Assembly (NCBI GenBank): GCA_033032865.1
Contig: JAWHQI010000005.1
Location: 4,550,001-4,614,000 of the forward strand
From: Dactylorhiza incarnata
Lineage: Eukaryota; Streptophyta; Magnoliopsida; Asparagales; Orchidaceae
Direction: 5' to 3'
Length of the DNA stretch: 64,000 bases
In this document: positions 1 through 10,300 of the stretch, piece by piece
How the letters are laid out: every line of letters starts with the position of its first letter
Position numbering within the stretch: the stretch's first letter is position 1
Translations under genes and position numbers: made by a program
Notes under the pieces: model-generated
Seen by the model: the letters and a program-made list of their open reading frames with translations, nothing else
The model's database searches: none
Told to the model about the DNA's origin: nothing

Positions 1-1377
1 CATATACAGAATAAGACAGCAAAAGATGCATATGTCTAACATTATCTTAATCTACATTGAAACAAAAATGAACATCATACCTTATACACGCCAATTATGT
101 GCTTGAAGTGCTCTACAACCAATATATTCAAGGCGCCAATTAACTCTTCTCGCTTCATTCTCCCTTTGTATATTGCCTCCATACTATGTTATCTGCGGTC
201 AAAAGACCCAAAAGATGATCATTTTTAATCGGTTATGGAAGAAATTAAATGAAAGGGTAAAGTTTATAGCTTAATGATGATTGCATTTTTAATAAACTGC
301 CCCTATGCAGTTTATCAAAATAGCACCCTTGCAGTTATTATCAGAACTGAAGGGTGCAGTTTTGACTAACTACACCCTTGCAGTTTATCAAAACTGCAAG
401 GGTGCAGTTTTGAATAAATGCACCCTTGCAATTTTGATAAATTAAATGGGTGCAATGTATCTAAATTGTCGGGTGCAGCTTATCAAAACTTTTGGATACA
501 GTTTTGATAAAATGCTTGGGTGTTAAAGAAGGTTGCGTTGTGATGATTTAATTGAATGTAGCCAGCAGTTCCAAGGCGACATAAGTGATATGCAGGTAGG
601 GACAGTATAAATGAGTTTCAATATATTACAAACGTAACATCTAACCTTGGCTAAAATGAAGTTCACCACAAATTTAGTATTTCGAACTTTATCTGTATCA
701 AAATTATCAACGTTGATGAGGCATACTAAAAACATTCAATAATAAACTCCAGAAAGAAGGAAATTAGGTCTACCAACCCTTCACATTGAACTGCTGAGCC
801 ACAACATTTCTCCCAAATAAATTTTTTAATTAATTTTGAGACGAATACTATCTGACACCTAAAATTTAAAGAAATAAAGGAGAAAGGGAGGGAGATTTCT
901 ATACTCAAGAAAAAAAGAAACTCAACTAACTCAAAAAATGTAATGCAGTTAGGGTAATATTAGCATTGTAAATCTTAAATCTAATTGTTTCATCATATTC
1001 CAGATTGTTTTTTAGTTGTGCTGGATATTTGTATTAACTTATCCATAAGGGAGTTCTGCAAGACCCTAAAATCTCTATCTATAAATAGCTCAACAATATT
1101 AAATAATAGTTTGCACATGAAAAAGGGGTATGTAGATCACAAACATAGTTGGTAATCATAGATAAACTGTGAGCACAGAACATAATAGGAAGTACACTTG
1201 AAAAACTTAATCACAAATGCAGTTGGGAAGCAAACTGTTGGCAAGCTTTTAATCACAACTAACTAAAAAAAACCCCAGAACACAGACATCTTAAGGACAA
1301 ATGCATTTGGAGAAGTACAAAATAATAAAGAAAAAAGAAACTATTGTTGCTGTTATGAAGAAATGATAAGAGAAACT
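1..1377. other. AT-rich flank outside the nest, no gene seen
   Basis: I see no convincing coding region, RNA gene or recognisable transposon in this stretch. The open frames are short and do not resemble a protein family. The only structured part is the inverted-repeat cluster near 290-530, listed separately. The last five bases (aaact, 1373-1377) should be the left target-site duplication of the Sirevirus-like element that begins at 1378. Its partner lies outside the window. Confidence 0.6.
290..530. repeat. Cluster of GGGTGCAGTTTTGA-type repeats in both orientations
   Basis: A short unit related to GGGTGCAGTTTTGATAA recurs several times in alternating orientation. The best pair, 373-386 and 391-404, forms a perfect 14-bp stem (CACCCTTGCAGTTT and its complement) around a 4-base loop. 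The arrangement resembles the subterminal part of a DNA transposon or a MITE remnant, but no terminal repeats or target-site duplication could be assigned. The element type is therefore unknown. Confidence 0.6.
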
Positions 1378-1527
1378 TGTTGGAGCTTGTGTTCCACTTC
1401 TCTTAGTTTGAGAAATAACAAATCACACTATGTATTTGATCTTGCTTGTGTTTATAGTGTGCAGGTACTATATTTATATGACCTTATGAACAGGATGCTG
1501 ATTGATGACGATTCTCTGAAAAGAGAG

Positions 1528-2720
1528 CTAACGCCATGCGTTAGTAGTTAATGCCCCGCGTTAACTTTCATCAAGAAGGATCCATCGAGATGAAATGTCA
1601 TCCAGAAGGAAACTGTCGAGAAGCTAGAGACAACGCCAGCGTTGACTCTTAATGCCCGCATTAAGTCACGATCGGCCACAATCCCGACGGTTTGCACAGC
1701 TCAATTGGTGATGAGAAGTGAAACTACTCCATAGTTAAGCGTGCTTGGGCTGGAGTAGTTCTGGGATGGGTGACCTCCTGGGAAGTCCACACGCTGCCGC
1801 TTAACTGGCTCAATTCTCATCAAAGGGGGACTACGGTCTCCAACAACCCACTGTGCCCAGTGGTGGGACAGAGAGGGGTTGGGGTGCATGGTCTGTAGAC
1901 CATCTGGTTAGGCTGAACCCTTCCGGTGCCAGCTGGGTCCCGTGTTGGCGGGCCTGGGCCGGGAGGGTGCTGGCGGGATCTCAACAACTGCCGTACACGA
2001 TGCTTAACGTTGGCGTTAACTCTTAACGTCGGGCGTTAGCTCCAGTGTCTATTTAAAGAGCTGATTTCGTTTGCTCAAGTAAGATGCATTAAAGCCTTCA
2101 TTCCAGAGATCTGAGAGAGCATTTTCATTCCGAATTAAGAGAGAACTCCCAACACCACCATTGAGGAACAAGAGTGAGAAGGAGATTTTCAACGGGGCAA
2201 TTTGAAGAAGGATGCTCGCTTCAACTCCGATGATGATCATAGCGTGTCTTCAACATCTCCTTCAGTGCTCTTCAATATAGGGAGTCTTTTGTTCTGATTT
2301 TACCTTTATCTTTTTATATTTTCTTGTAACGGTAGTGAATTCGCCGCCTTGCGTGTAGCGACTAGGTCCTTGTGCGTCTTAGGGGGTAATTCTCCGCCTT
2401 GTGCTTGGCGATTAGGTCAAGGGTAGATCTAGGGGGTGGCTAGAGGCCTTATCCGGGGATAGATAGGCTATAGCCAACCGGTCCTTGGGAGAAGGACCGG
2501 TGAAGGAACAAAAAAGTGATTTTTATCTTGTCGCTTTTATTTCAAGCGTTATTGAAATTAAATGTTTTATAATCTTCTTCTTGAAATAAATAATACTATC
2601 TCTGATTGTCTGAAAATTTATTTCACTTTAGATTGTGCAAGTAAAATCACTTTGAATATTTCTGCAAAAATATTTTTGGGGAGATAACGCCCGGCGTTAA
2701 CTATATAACGTCAGGCGTTA
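1528..2720. repeat. Family palindromes AACGCC..GGCGTTA in the LTR of C
   Basis: At least eight near-perfect short palindromes of the form TAACGCC..GGCGTTA occur in four clusters: 1528-1565, 1631-1665, 2004-2039 and 2685-2720. Examples are CAACGCCAGCGTTG at 1631-1644 and TAACGCCCGGCGTTA at 2685-2699. The third cluster ends about 10 bases upstream of the TATA-like box. The same motif recurs inside gag of C (39761-39776) and in its 3' tail (50769-50797), so it marks this family. Palindrome clusters are known from Sirevirus LTRs, although with other sequences. Confidence 0.8.
1723..1795 (+). ncRNA. 5S rRNA-like block with pol III internal promoter boxes (Cassandra-like), inside LTR C
   Basis: The segment closely follows the internal control region of plant 5S rRNA. 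Box A-like AGTTAAGCGTGCTTGGG is at 1733-1749, an intermediate element lies around 1754-1766, and box C-like GGGTGACCTCCTGGGAAG is at about 1768-1785. The 5' and 3' ends of a true 5S gene are missing, so this is not a functional 5S gene. Cassandra TRIM elements carry such blocks in their LTRs. Here it sits in a 1.45-kb copia LTR. It may be a nested Cassandra remnant (roughly 1685-1990), a 5S-derived SINE or a captured promoter; no nested boundary could be fixed. Confidence 0.75.
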
Positions 2721-2785
2721 GCTACAGAGCCGAAAAGTTTTTCTATTTTTATAAAATCTGTCAGTTTACCTTAAAAACAGTAAAC

Positions 2786-2814
2786 CCCTTATTCACCCCC
2801 ACCCCCTCTAAGGG
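2786..2814 (+). promoter_or_regulatory. C-rich-loop hairpin near the end of LTR C
   Basis: CCCTTA (2786-2791) and TAAGGG (2809-2814) form a perfect 6-bp stem around a loop beginning TTCACCCCC. The same architecture with changed but complementary stems is present in the LTRs of D, E, F and K. Its role is unknown. Confidence 0.7.
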
Positions 2815-2833
2815 CGCCATCAGATCCAACATT

Positions 2834-2845
2834 TAGTATCAGAGC
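2834..2845 (+). promoter_or_regulatory. Primer binding site of C, one mismatch to the initiator-Met site
   Basis: TAGTATCAGAGC follows the LTR by two bases. It matches the usual plant copia primer site TGGTATCAGAGC except for the second base. Confidence 0.75.
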
Positions 2846-2879
2846 GAGGTTATTCCAAAATGGTTTACAACCGGGAATA

Positions 2880-3435
2880 ATGGCGAATCATGATGATGCT
2901 TTCGTTGAAGGTCAAGGAATTAGTAGACCTCCACTATTTACATGGACTGATTATAACTATTGGAAAACAAGAATGTGTTGTTTCTTAATTGCTTTAGATA
3001 ATGATGTGTGGGGTATGATAGAACAAAGTTACTCTCCACCAACAATTATTGTTGGAGAAATTACAATGGAAAAACCAAGAGATAGATGGGATGATAATGA
3101 CAAGTTAAGATGCAAAAATAACGCTAAAGCTATGAATGCTTTATTTTGTGCTTTGGATAGAATAGAATTTAATAGAACTTGTGCTTGCGAAACTGCATAT
3201 GATATATGGAATTTATTAGAACTCACTCATGAAGGTACTTCGCAGGTCAAGGATTCAAAGCTTTTCCAACTTGAATCTGAATACGAGAAATTTCGGATGG
3301 AGGCGGATGAAGACATTGATTCAATGTACACAAGATTTACCAAGATCGTCAACGACTCAAAAGTACGTGGAAAAGTGTTCTCCAACGGCGACTTGGTGAG
3401 AAAAATTCTACGATCTCTCCCTCCAAAGTTCAATA
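2880..3435 (+). pseudogene. gag: Element C gag, 5' part, cut by insertion of B
   Basis: The frame starts with ATG 35 bases after the primer site and encodes a Sirevirus-type Gag N-terminus: MANHDDAFVEGQGISRPPLF, then the tryptophan-containing YNYWKTRM motif and a UBN2-like gag domain. It is 186 codons long and open up to the insertion point within PPKFN. Gag would form the particle and package RNA. The coding continues at 38659 with the bases expected from the homologous Gag of F (60432 onward). The last 20-odd codons of the longer reading frame here are LTR sequence of B, not Gag. Confidence 0.85.
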
Positions 3436-4538
3436 TGTTGGGTTTTCTACATAACATTCATAATGATAAGAGCATATCGAATATGCGCAGTGGAAGAAAT
3501 AACTAGAACAACCCAAAGAGTAAGGATCTTGCGGATTTTATAAATTAAGAGATTAGGAAAGCAAAATGCGATATACCTTTCTGGGATTGAGTTAATACTC
3601 AACCAAGATGCTCCAAGAATGAATCCGGTAGATGAACTTCGAGTTCCAAGCACCGAAATATATCGGCCCTCTACAGAGATCCACATAAGGAAGGAGAACC
3701 CCAATGCCTTGTCGCACAAGGTATGGGTCGGAGAAGAGCAGCCCTCTGCGTCCCCATGAACTGCTAGGTCCGTTGGAGGGGAGGCGGCGACGATCGGCGG
3801 CGAACAAGGTCGACGTACTGGGCAAGGTCTGCGGACGGGGACGACAGAACACTTTCATGTCGGCTCTTTAGAAAACGCAAAAAAGGATCGATCTGATTTA
3901 TGACCTAATCTCATCGCTTTTATACGCAAGTCATAAAAATAGGCTATCCCCAGACCAGGGGAAAACAGAACAATTCTGCCAGATTTAAATTCGTCGAACG
4001 CATAATAATTTGACTAAACACTTTCGACGAATTATCATATTCGACTAAACACTTTCGACGAATTGTCTTAAATTTGACTAAACGATTCAGACGAATTCGA
4101 ATAGATAATTTCGACTAAACACTTTAGACGAATTATCATATTCGACTAAAGACTTTCGACGAATTGTCATATTCGACTAAACCCTTTCGACGAATATGAA
4201 TAGACGAATTGACATAGTTTCGTCTAAACCCATTAAACAAATTCGACGATATAAATCCATTCGTCGAAACACTTTCACCAAATTTGCCAAGTCCTAAAAA
4301 TTCGCTTAAACCATTTCGACGATTCTTCAAGAGTGCTTGTTTCCCGTTTAAGACATTCTCAATTCAATTCCGAGCAGTCATAGGATTGGTCATCCACTCA
4401 TATCCATTATGAGTAAGACCGACACTACCCTTTCTCCAACTTCTCCAAACACTTTTATGTGCGACCCTATAGGCTCATATTACGTTGGCAGTAAGACTAA
4501 CTATTGATTGCTTTGAGATCACCTCAGAAACTCCAACA
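3436..4538 (-). repeat. Element B 3' LTR (left copy)
   Basis: The 1103-bp LTR runs TGTTGGG to CTCCAACA in plus orientation and matches the copy at 37558-38658 with scattered substitutions. On the element strand a CGACGAA array occupies U3. A TATA-like CGTATAAAAG (complement of 3917-3926) follows it directly. Confidence 0.88.
3985..4325. repeat. CGACGAA/TTCGACTAAA array in U3 of B
   Basis: About ten units of roughly 30 bp alternate TTCGACTAAAC with TTTCGACGAAT, so each unit holds one degenerate and one exact CGACGAA box. The spacing is regular but the sequence varies, and there is no CRISPR-like constant repeat with unique spacers. The equivalent array in the other LTR lies at about 38110-38420. 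Confidence 0.75.
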
Positions 4539-5503
4539 GTCTCCCACTTGATCACAGTGTGTCAACAAAAGTCTCACAAACAATAAGCGGCATCTAGCAA
4601 TACATCACTGCTACCCAGGCAATAAGAGTTCATAACTCAATAAGCCTGTCTTAACCAATGTATCAGTGTTGTCATATTCCTTTGTCCCTTACATCCGGAT
4701 AGAACTAGAGGCATGGACCGTGTCACCCTCATAATTGTTCAATCCTAGTTTCCTGATCTAGAATAGACCTTAAGAGAGTGGTAAGCTCAATATCACATAT
4801 TGGCTCAACCCAGCATGGCCATGCATTTCTCGGTCTCATTCCATCAAGGGGCCCATGGATGTAACTCATGTCATAAAGGAGGACAAATCCCATATTTGTC
4901 CACACACAAACACCCAAATGAATCGTAACATACCCAATAACCACCCTTATCATCAAACTTTCTCAAGGAAGACTTTAGATGGCATCAAAGTACGCTCTTC
5001 CTCACTTGATGAATGCTGTGACTTTAGGTCAAAGAATTACAAACACCATTGTCAGTTGAGACCTACTTGTGACACGTTCACATAATAATCCACAAAGTAG
5101 TCTCAAGGTGGGTCTGTCCAGTACAACTTGTTCACTAACAAGTACCTATGTGATGACTTTATATCACAATATCATGACCTGTGAGAACCGGTCATCAGTC
5201 AACGCACATGCTAGTCTTAGTGTATCATCATTGCCCTTCAACTTCTAAGATGATACTCCGACTAGGGACCATTTAAGAATGAAGCTTCTTGCTATACATA
5301 GGCCCTCAGATTCAAGTCGCGTACTTGAATTCCTATGAAAGAAAACATTTTAAGGGCATTTATTATGTTAATTAATCTATCAAATAGAAACTATTGACAT
5401 AACAATAAGAACTTGCCATAAATGTAAAATGAAAAACACAGTATATATTACAATTCATCAAATGAATAAACAACCAACAAACATACAATCCACAAGGCTC
5501 CCA
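4539..5503 (-). other. Element B 3' non-coding region with polypurine tract
   Basis: The polypurine tract abuts the LTR as GTCTCCCACTT in plus orientation at 4539-4549, i.e. AAGTGGGAGAC on the element strand. The remaining 950 bases match the corresponding region of A (13872-14848) and have no supported ORF. A long untranslated stretch between RNase H and the 3' LTR occurs in both Angela copies here. Confidence 0.75.
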
Positions 5504-7068
5504 CTAAAGATGATCATTCAGGTATCTAATACACATTGATCTAACATGACCATCATGCTTCTTTTGCGCAAGAGGCTTTGTCAGTGGATCCGCTATGTTC
5601 TCTTCAGTCGGTACTCTGCAAATGTTCACATCTCCTCGATCGACAATCTCTCGAATAAGATGGAACCGCCGAAGTATGTGCTTGGAGCGCTGATGAGATC
5701 TAGGTTCCTTAGCTTAGGCTACTGCACCATTATTGTCATAGTAGAGAACTACGGTACTAACAATGCTAGGAACTACACCAAGCTCGCTAATGAATTTCCT
5801 AATCCATACAGCCTCCTTCGCCGCATTTGCAGCAGCGATATACTCGGCCTTAGTCGTAGAATCGGTAACTGTCTCCTGCTTGGAACTCTTCCAGCTTACA
5901 GCTCCTCCATTAAGGCAAAATACAAAACCTGATTGGGACATTGAATCATCCCTATCAGTCTGGAATCTTGCATCCGTGTAACCATTTACAATGAGCTCTT
6001 CCTCTCCACCATACACCAAGAATAGATCCATCGTCCTTCTCAAGTACTTTAGGATATTCTTGACAGTAATCTAGTGACCATCACCTGGATCAGACTGATA
6101 TCTGCTTGTCATGCTTAAAGCTTAAGAGACATCGGGTTGAGTACACAACATTGCATACATGATTGATCCAATTGCCGAAGCATATGGAATCAACTTCATG
6201 CGGTCCTTATCTTCCAAAGATTTAGGACACTGGTCCTTAGAGAGACTCACACCATGTGAGATTGGTAAAAATCCTTTCTTGCACTCAAGCATGTTGAACC
6301 GCTTCAACACCTTCTCACTGTATGTACTCTGGGTCAAACCTAGCAACTTCTTCGATCTATCTCTATGGATCTTAATACCAAGTATGTAAGTCGCTTCATC
6401 CAAGTCTTTCATAGAAAAGTAGCTCCATAGGTTGTTCTTAACAACTTGCAGGGTCGGAATGTCATTCCCAATCAGCAGTATGTCATCCACATATAATATC
6501 AGGAAAATAACAATGCTCCCACTAATCCTCTTGTAAACACAAGGCTCATCCTCGTTCTTGATGAAACCAAACTCTTTGATTTTCTCATCAAAATGAAGAT
6601 TCCAACTTCGAGAAGCTTGTTTCAATCCATAAATGGATCGATTCAACTTGCATATTTTAGTGGCTTCACTTGGAGATACAAAACCCTCGGGTTGTGTCAT
6701 AAACACTTCCTCAAGGAGGTTTCCATTAAGGAAAGTTGTTTTGACATCCATTTGCCAGATCTCGTAGTCATAATACTCAGCAATAGCAAGTAGAATCCTG
6801 ATGGACTTGACCATTGCCACAGCGGAAAAGGTCTCATCATAGTCAACACCATGAATTTGCCTGAAACCTTTAGCCACCAACCGGCCTTTGAATGTCTGTA
6901 CATTCCCATCCATGTCGGTCTTCTTCTTGAAGACCCACTTGCACCCTATGGGTCGTACACCTTCAGGTGGTTCCACTAAGGTCCAAACTTGGTTTGCATA
7001 CATGGAGTCCATTTCAGATTTCATGGCCTCAAGCCACTTCTCAGAGTCTGGTCCATTCATAGCCTCTT
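5504..7068 (-). pseudogene. pol: Element B pol, reverse transcriptase and RNase H part, broken
   Basis: Reading down the minus strand from 7068, the frame starts inside the linker before RT (AMNGPDSEKW). It contains the RT motifs QMDVKTTFLNG and YVDDILLIGND, with the catalytic aspartates intact, and stops at 6122. RNase H follows at 6043-5714 with further stops around it. The RNase H motif TEAEY has become TKAEY, losing a catalytic glutamate. The natural end, by comparison with A, is TAG at 5504-5506. The fragment begins at the K insertion site and continues at 29470. Confidence 0.85.
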
Positions 7069-7130
7069 TGAAAGTGCAATTGATATCAGTTGAAAGTGAT
7101 TGATATAATCAACCACGCTTTAATACCAAT

Positions 7131-7357
7131 TGAAAGTGAGGTTAGATCTTAGATTTACTCTAGAGGGGATGAATAGAGTTTTAAAAAGGTTTTTCACTTA
7201 ATTTTATAGCGGAATTAAAATAGTGTTACTTATATGTGTATTGCAGAGTGAGTTATAAAATGAAATAAAGAAGCACAGCACACAACACAGCAAAATAAGC
7301 ACAACACAGACGACACAAGAATTTTATAGTAGTTCCCCACTAAACCTGGGTACATCT
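7131..7357 (-). repeat. Element K LTR, 3' portion
   Basis: The portion contains the hairpin ACTCTA (7157-7162)/TAGAGT (7174-7179) around GAGGGGATGAA, the same architecture as in the LTRs of C, D, E and F. The LTR is interrupted at 7357 by L and resumes at 28319, where the catct duplication repeats. Confidence 0.75.
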
Positions 7358-10300
7358 TGTAACATCCCATTTCCTACTAGACCCCCTAACTCCAATTTAG
7401 GTTGAGATAAGTGGTGAGTGTGGTGGGTTTGATCTAGATTGCAGCCTTAGGACACATAGGGTTAGGTGAACTCACATGTGGTCTACTATAAGGCTCAAGT
7501 CAACCTAGGTCAAACTAGCTCAACATGAACTCACACTTGCAAATTGACTCCTCCAATAGATGATAAGCACTCCAAGGAATGCCTTAGACCCAAAAGCCCC
7601 ATCATGGGATCACCAATTGACCTAATTTGACCAAAGTCAAATTTAGGTCAACATAGGTCAAATCCTCCCCCATTAAGTTCAATTGAACCCCAAAGCATGA
7701 AATTGACTTCACCCCTAGTCTTAGGACATCATGAGGGACCTAATTGACTCAAAATCCCCATCATGGAGTCTCCAATTTGGCCAAATTGACCAAAGTATTG
7801 ACCAAAGTCAACATCCCCCCCCCCCCAATTTTGGTCAAAATCACACTTATTGGTCAAATTAGCCAACCTAGGTCCTCACCATGACTCAACCAACCTTGGA
7901 TGGTGTCAATGGACTCAAGACCATCACATTGGACCAGTCAACACACCTAGTTGACCAAGTCAACCCAAAAGTCAACTTAGGGTCAATTTTGCCTAAATTG
8001 GGCTTAATTGGGATTAATCCAAATTCCAATGGATTAAGGCCCTCACCCAAGCCCATTATGAGGCCCAAGAGTCAATAACCATACTTTCCCCTCAGTTCTT
8101 GGAAGAATATGCCATGCAAGGGGGCATTTGAGGAAAACCCCCAAATTTCACATGAGTCCAAGGAGGAATCCATGAATTGAGTGCCAATTGGCACTCAATC
8201 CTTGCTCCTTTGTTGTGCCCTGAGCCCAGGGAGTAATTCCCAACAAGTTCCAGGTCGGCTAGCAGCCAGGTGGAGGAGGGAGGAGGAAGCTCCACCATGT
8301 GGCCGGCCACCATAAATGGTGAATCAGAAATCAGGGAGATTTAAGCTTGGTTCACACCTTTAATCAGCTCCTCTCAGCTCGAGCATCATTTTACTGATGA
8401 GCTGGGGCTATGGTAGTGGCTGCTGAGGGTGGTGGAGGCAAATAGGAAATCGCCTTTAATGGCTGCTAACAAAACAGCCACCCCGGACTCCATTTGAGCC
8501 CACCATCACCTTCAGATCCTTGAGAGCAACTGAAATCCACTGCTGGAGTGGAGCTTTTGGTCCAGAATCGGGATTTTGAGCAATCTCGCCGCCGACAGCT
8601 TCTAGCATGCCAGCCCGCCAGATTACTCACCTCCAGGCTCGCCTGAGGTACGATTTCTCCCCCTCTCCCTCTGTGCTAGCATCTAGATCCATCTAGGAGA
8701 GAAATCGGGCTCAATTGAGCCCGATCCCATGTGAGCTTGAGGGAGGAATTCCGAGCTCTTTTTCTTGCTCGAGATCGCCGGAGATGGGCTCTCCGGCGGC
8801 CGTGCCGCCGACAATCGATGGCCACCAGCTCAACGGAGGTGGTGGAGGCGGTGGCCGGCGGTGGCCGGCGGTGGTGGGCCGTGGATGGCCGGGAAATGGC
8901 CGGGGAAGTCGGCCCAGGCAGGATCAATCTCGGCCGTTAGCTGTCGGGGACGATGAAGGGATGCCGCACGATTTGCGCCAGGATTCGTGCATGAAATTAT
9001 TTATATATGTATATAGTTTTAAATCCGATTTAATGTGATATTTGTCACACTTTATATAATAGCCTTGTTTAATTTTGTTGAGGCCCTTAGATGCCTTATT
9101 TTGAAAAACGGCCAGAGACAAGTTTTGTAGATATGGATGTCTACTTTCAGTAGAAATTTAGACCAAGTCATTTGGACCAGTGTAGGGCCTACAGTAATCA
9201 TTCTTGTGAGGTTGGTCAGAACTTTAAAATGCAATGGTTTGCATGCAAAAATTGAAGGCCCTAGAGGCCATATTTGCAAAATAGGGCAGAGATGACTTTT
9301 GTAGCACTAGGAGTCTACTTTTATTTGCCACTTTGATCAACTGAATTGGTGCACTGTGGACACCTGGGCACTCTTTTTCTTAGGACTTCTCCTTGTGTAG
9401 GGCAGAAATTAAAAAGGCTATAACTTTTAATTGGCTTAACCAAATCACTTGAATTTTCTACCATGCATGCAGGGTATGAAGACACACCTAAGGTTTTAAT
9501 TTGAGAATTTTTGGATGTGTATCCTGTGAGATATTTCATTTATTAGTAAAAGTAAATTTTTGGTATTTAAGGAGTTGTATAACTCCAAACACCCCCTAAT
9601 TTGGGGGTTAGTGTATGTCATATGGTTATAAATGATTGTCATAAGTCTCTTGAATTTTTGGAAGCTATTACCCTAAAGTTTTTAATTTAATGAAAAGTGT
9701 CACATTTGTAGTTTTAATGATACTTTTGAGATTAAAATGACTAGCAATAATCTCCTTTCTAGGCATAATCTTTTATGATGCTAAATACCCTTTGAAACAA
9801 TCTCATGGGGTTTGGTTGAAAAATTCATGTGGTTGGGTTGAAAATTTAGGGTAACTCCTTTACAATTTTGAATTGCTCTCCAAGGGAAACTTAATAAATT
9901 AGTAAGGAATTTATTTATGGAGAATGATGATTTTTCTGGAATGTGTAGCTTTATGATGAGTCACATCAGTAGAAATAATCTCATGTGACCTAGAAGAAAA
10001 ACTTAGCTTAGTGCTTTTTCAAGATTTGAAATATCTTCCTTGCATAACTTGTTGAATTGTTGAGTATTATGATAAGTACTCCCTGAATTATTATGAAACT
10101 TGAAATTGGTTGATTCTTGATAAATATTGTAGCCCTTTAGGTTACCTTTCCAATGCCACTGATTTCATGTCATTTGGATAAGTATAGCTCCTTCTAGGCC
10201 ACTTCTAGTGAGACATGTAAAAATGTGTAGTTTGTGCATTTAGTGTTATGGGCTCATGCAAATGCTTTGGAGAATTGACCATCCATAGATATCAGATCAA

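Larger units (their letters stand above)
1378..2831 (+). mobile_element. Element C: 5' LTR of the outermost Sirevirus-like copia element
   Basis: The 1454-bp LTR starts TGTTGGAGC and ends GATCCAACA, giving a 7-bp terminal inverted repeat (TGTTGGA/TCCAACA). A TATA-like box (TATTTAAA, 2050-2057) lies just downstream of a group of AACGCC/GGCGTTA palindromes. A poly-C-looped hairpin ends 17 bases before the LTR end. A degenerate initiator-Met tRNA primer site follows directly. A 5S rRNA-like block sits in the first third. The internal part of C continues at 2832-3435, 38659-41307 and 48726-51187. The 3' LTR is beyond the window. Confidence 0.88.

Noticed and set aside
1701..1889. True 5S rRNA gene
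   Set aside because: Only the internal control region is conserved; the 5' and 3' ends of 5S rRNA and a terminator are missing.
3985..4325. Regular repeat array that could suggest CRISPR
   Set aside because: Units are imperfect throughout, there are no unique spacers, the array lies in an LTR U3 and the DNA is plant nuclear.
8676..9038. Overlapping ORFs on both strands in the GC-rich part of the L LTR
   Set aside because: They encode low-complexity Gly/Arg/Trp-rich sequence from GGTGGCCGGC repeats. The second LTR copy changes the frames by indels, so no protein is conserved.
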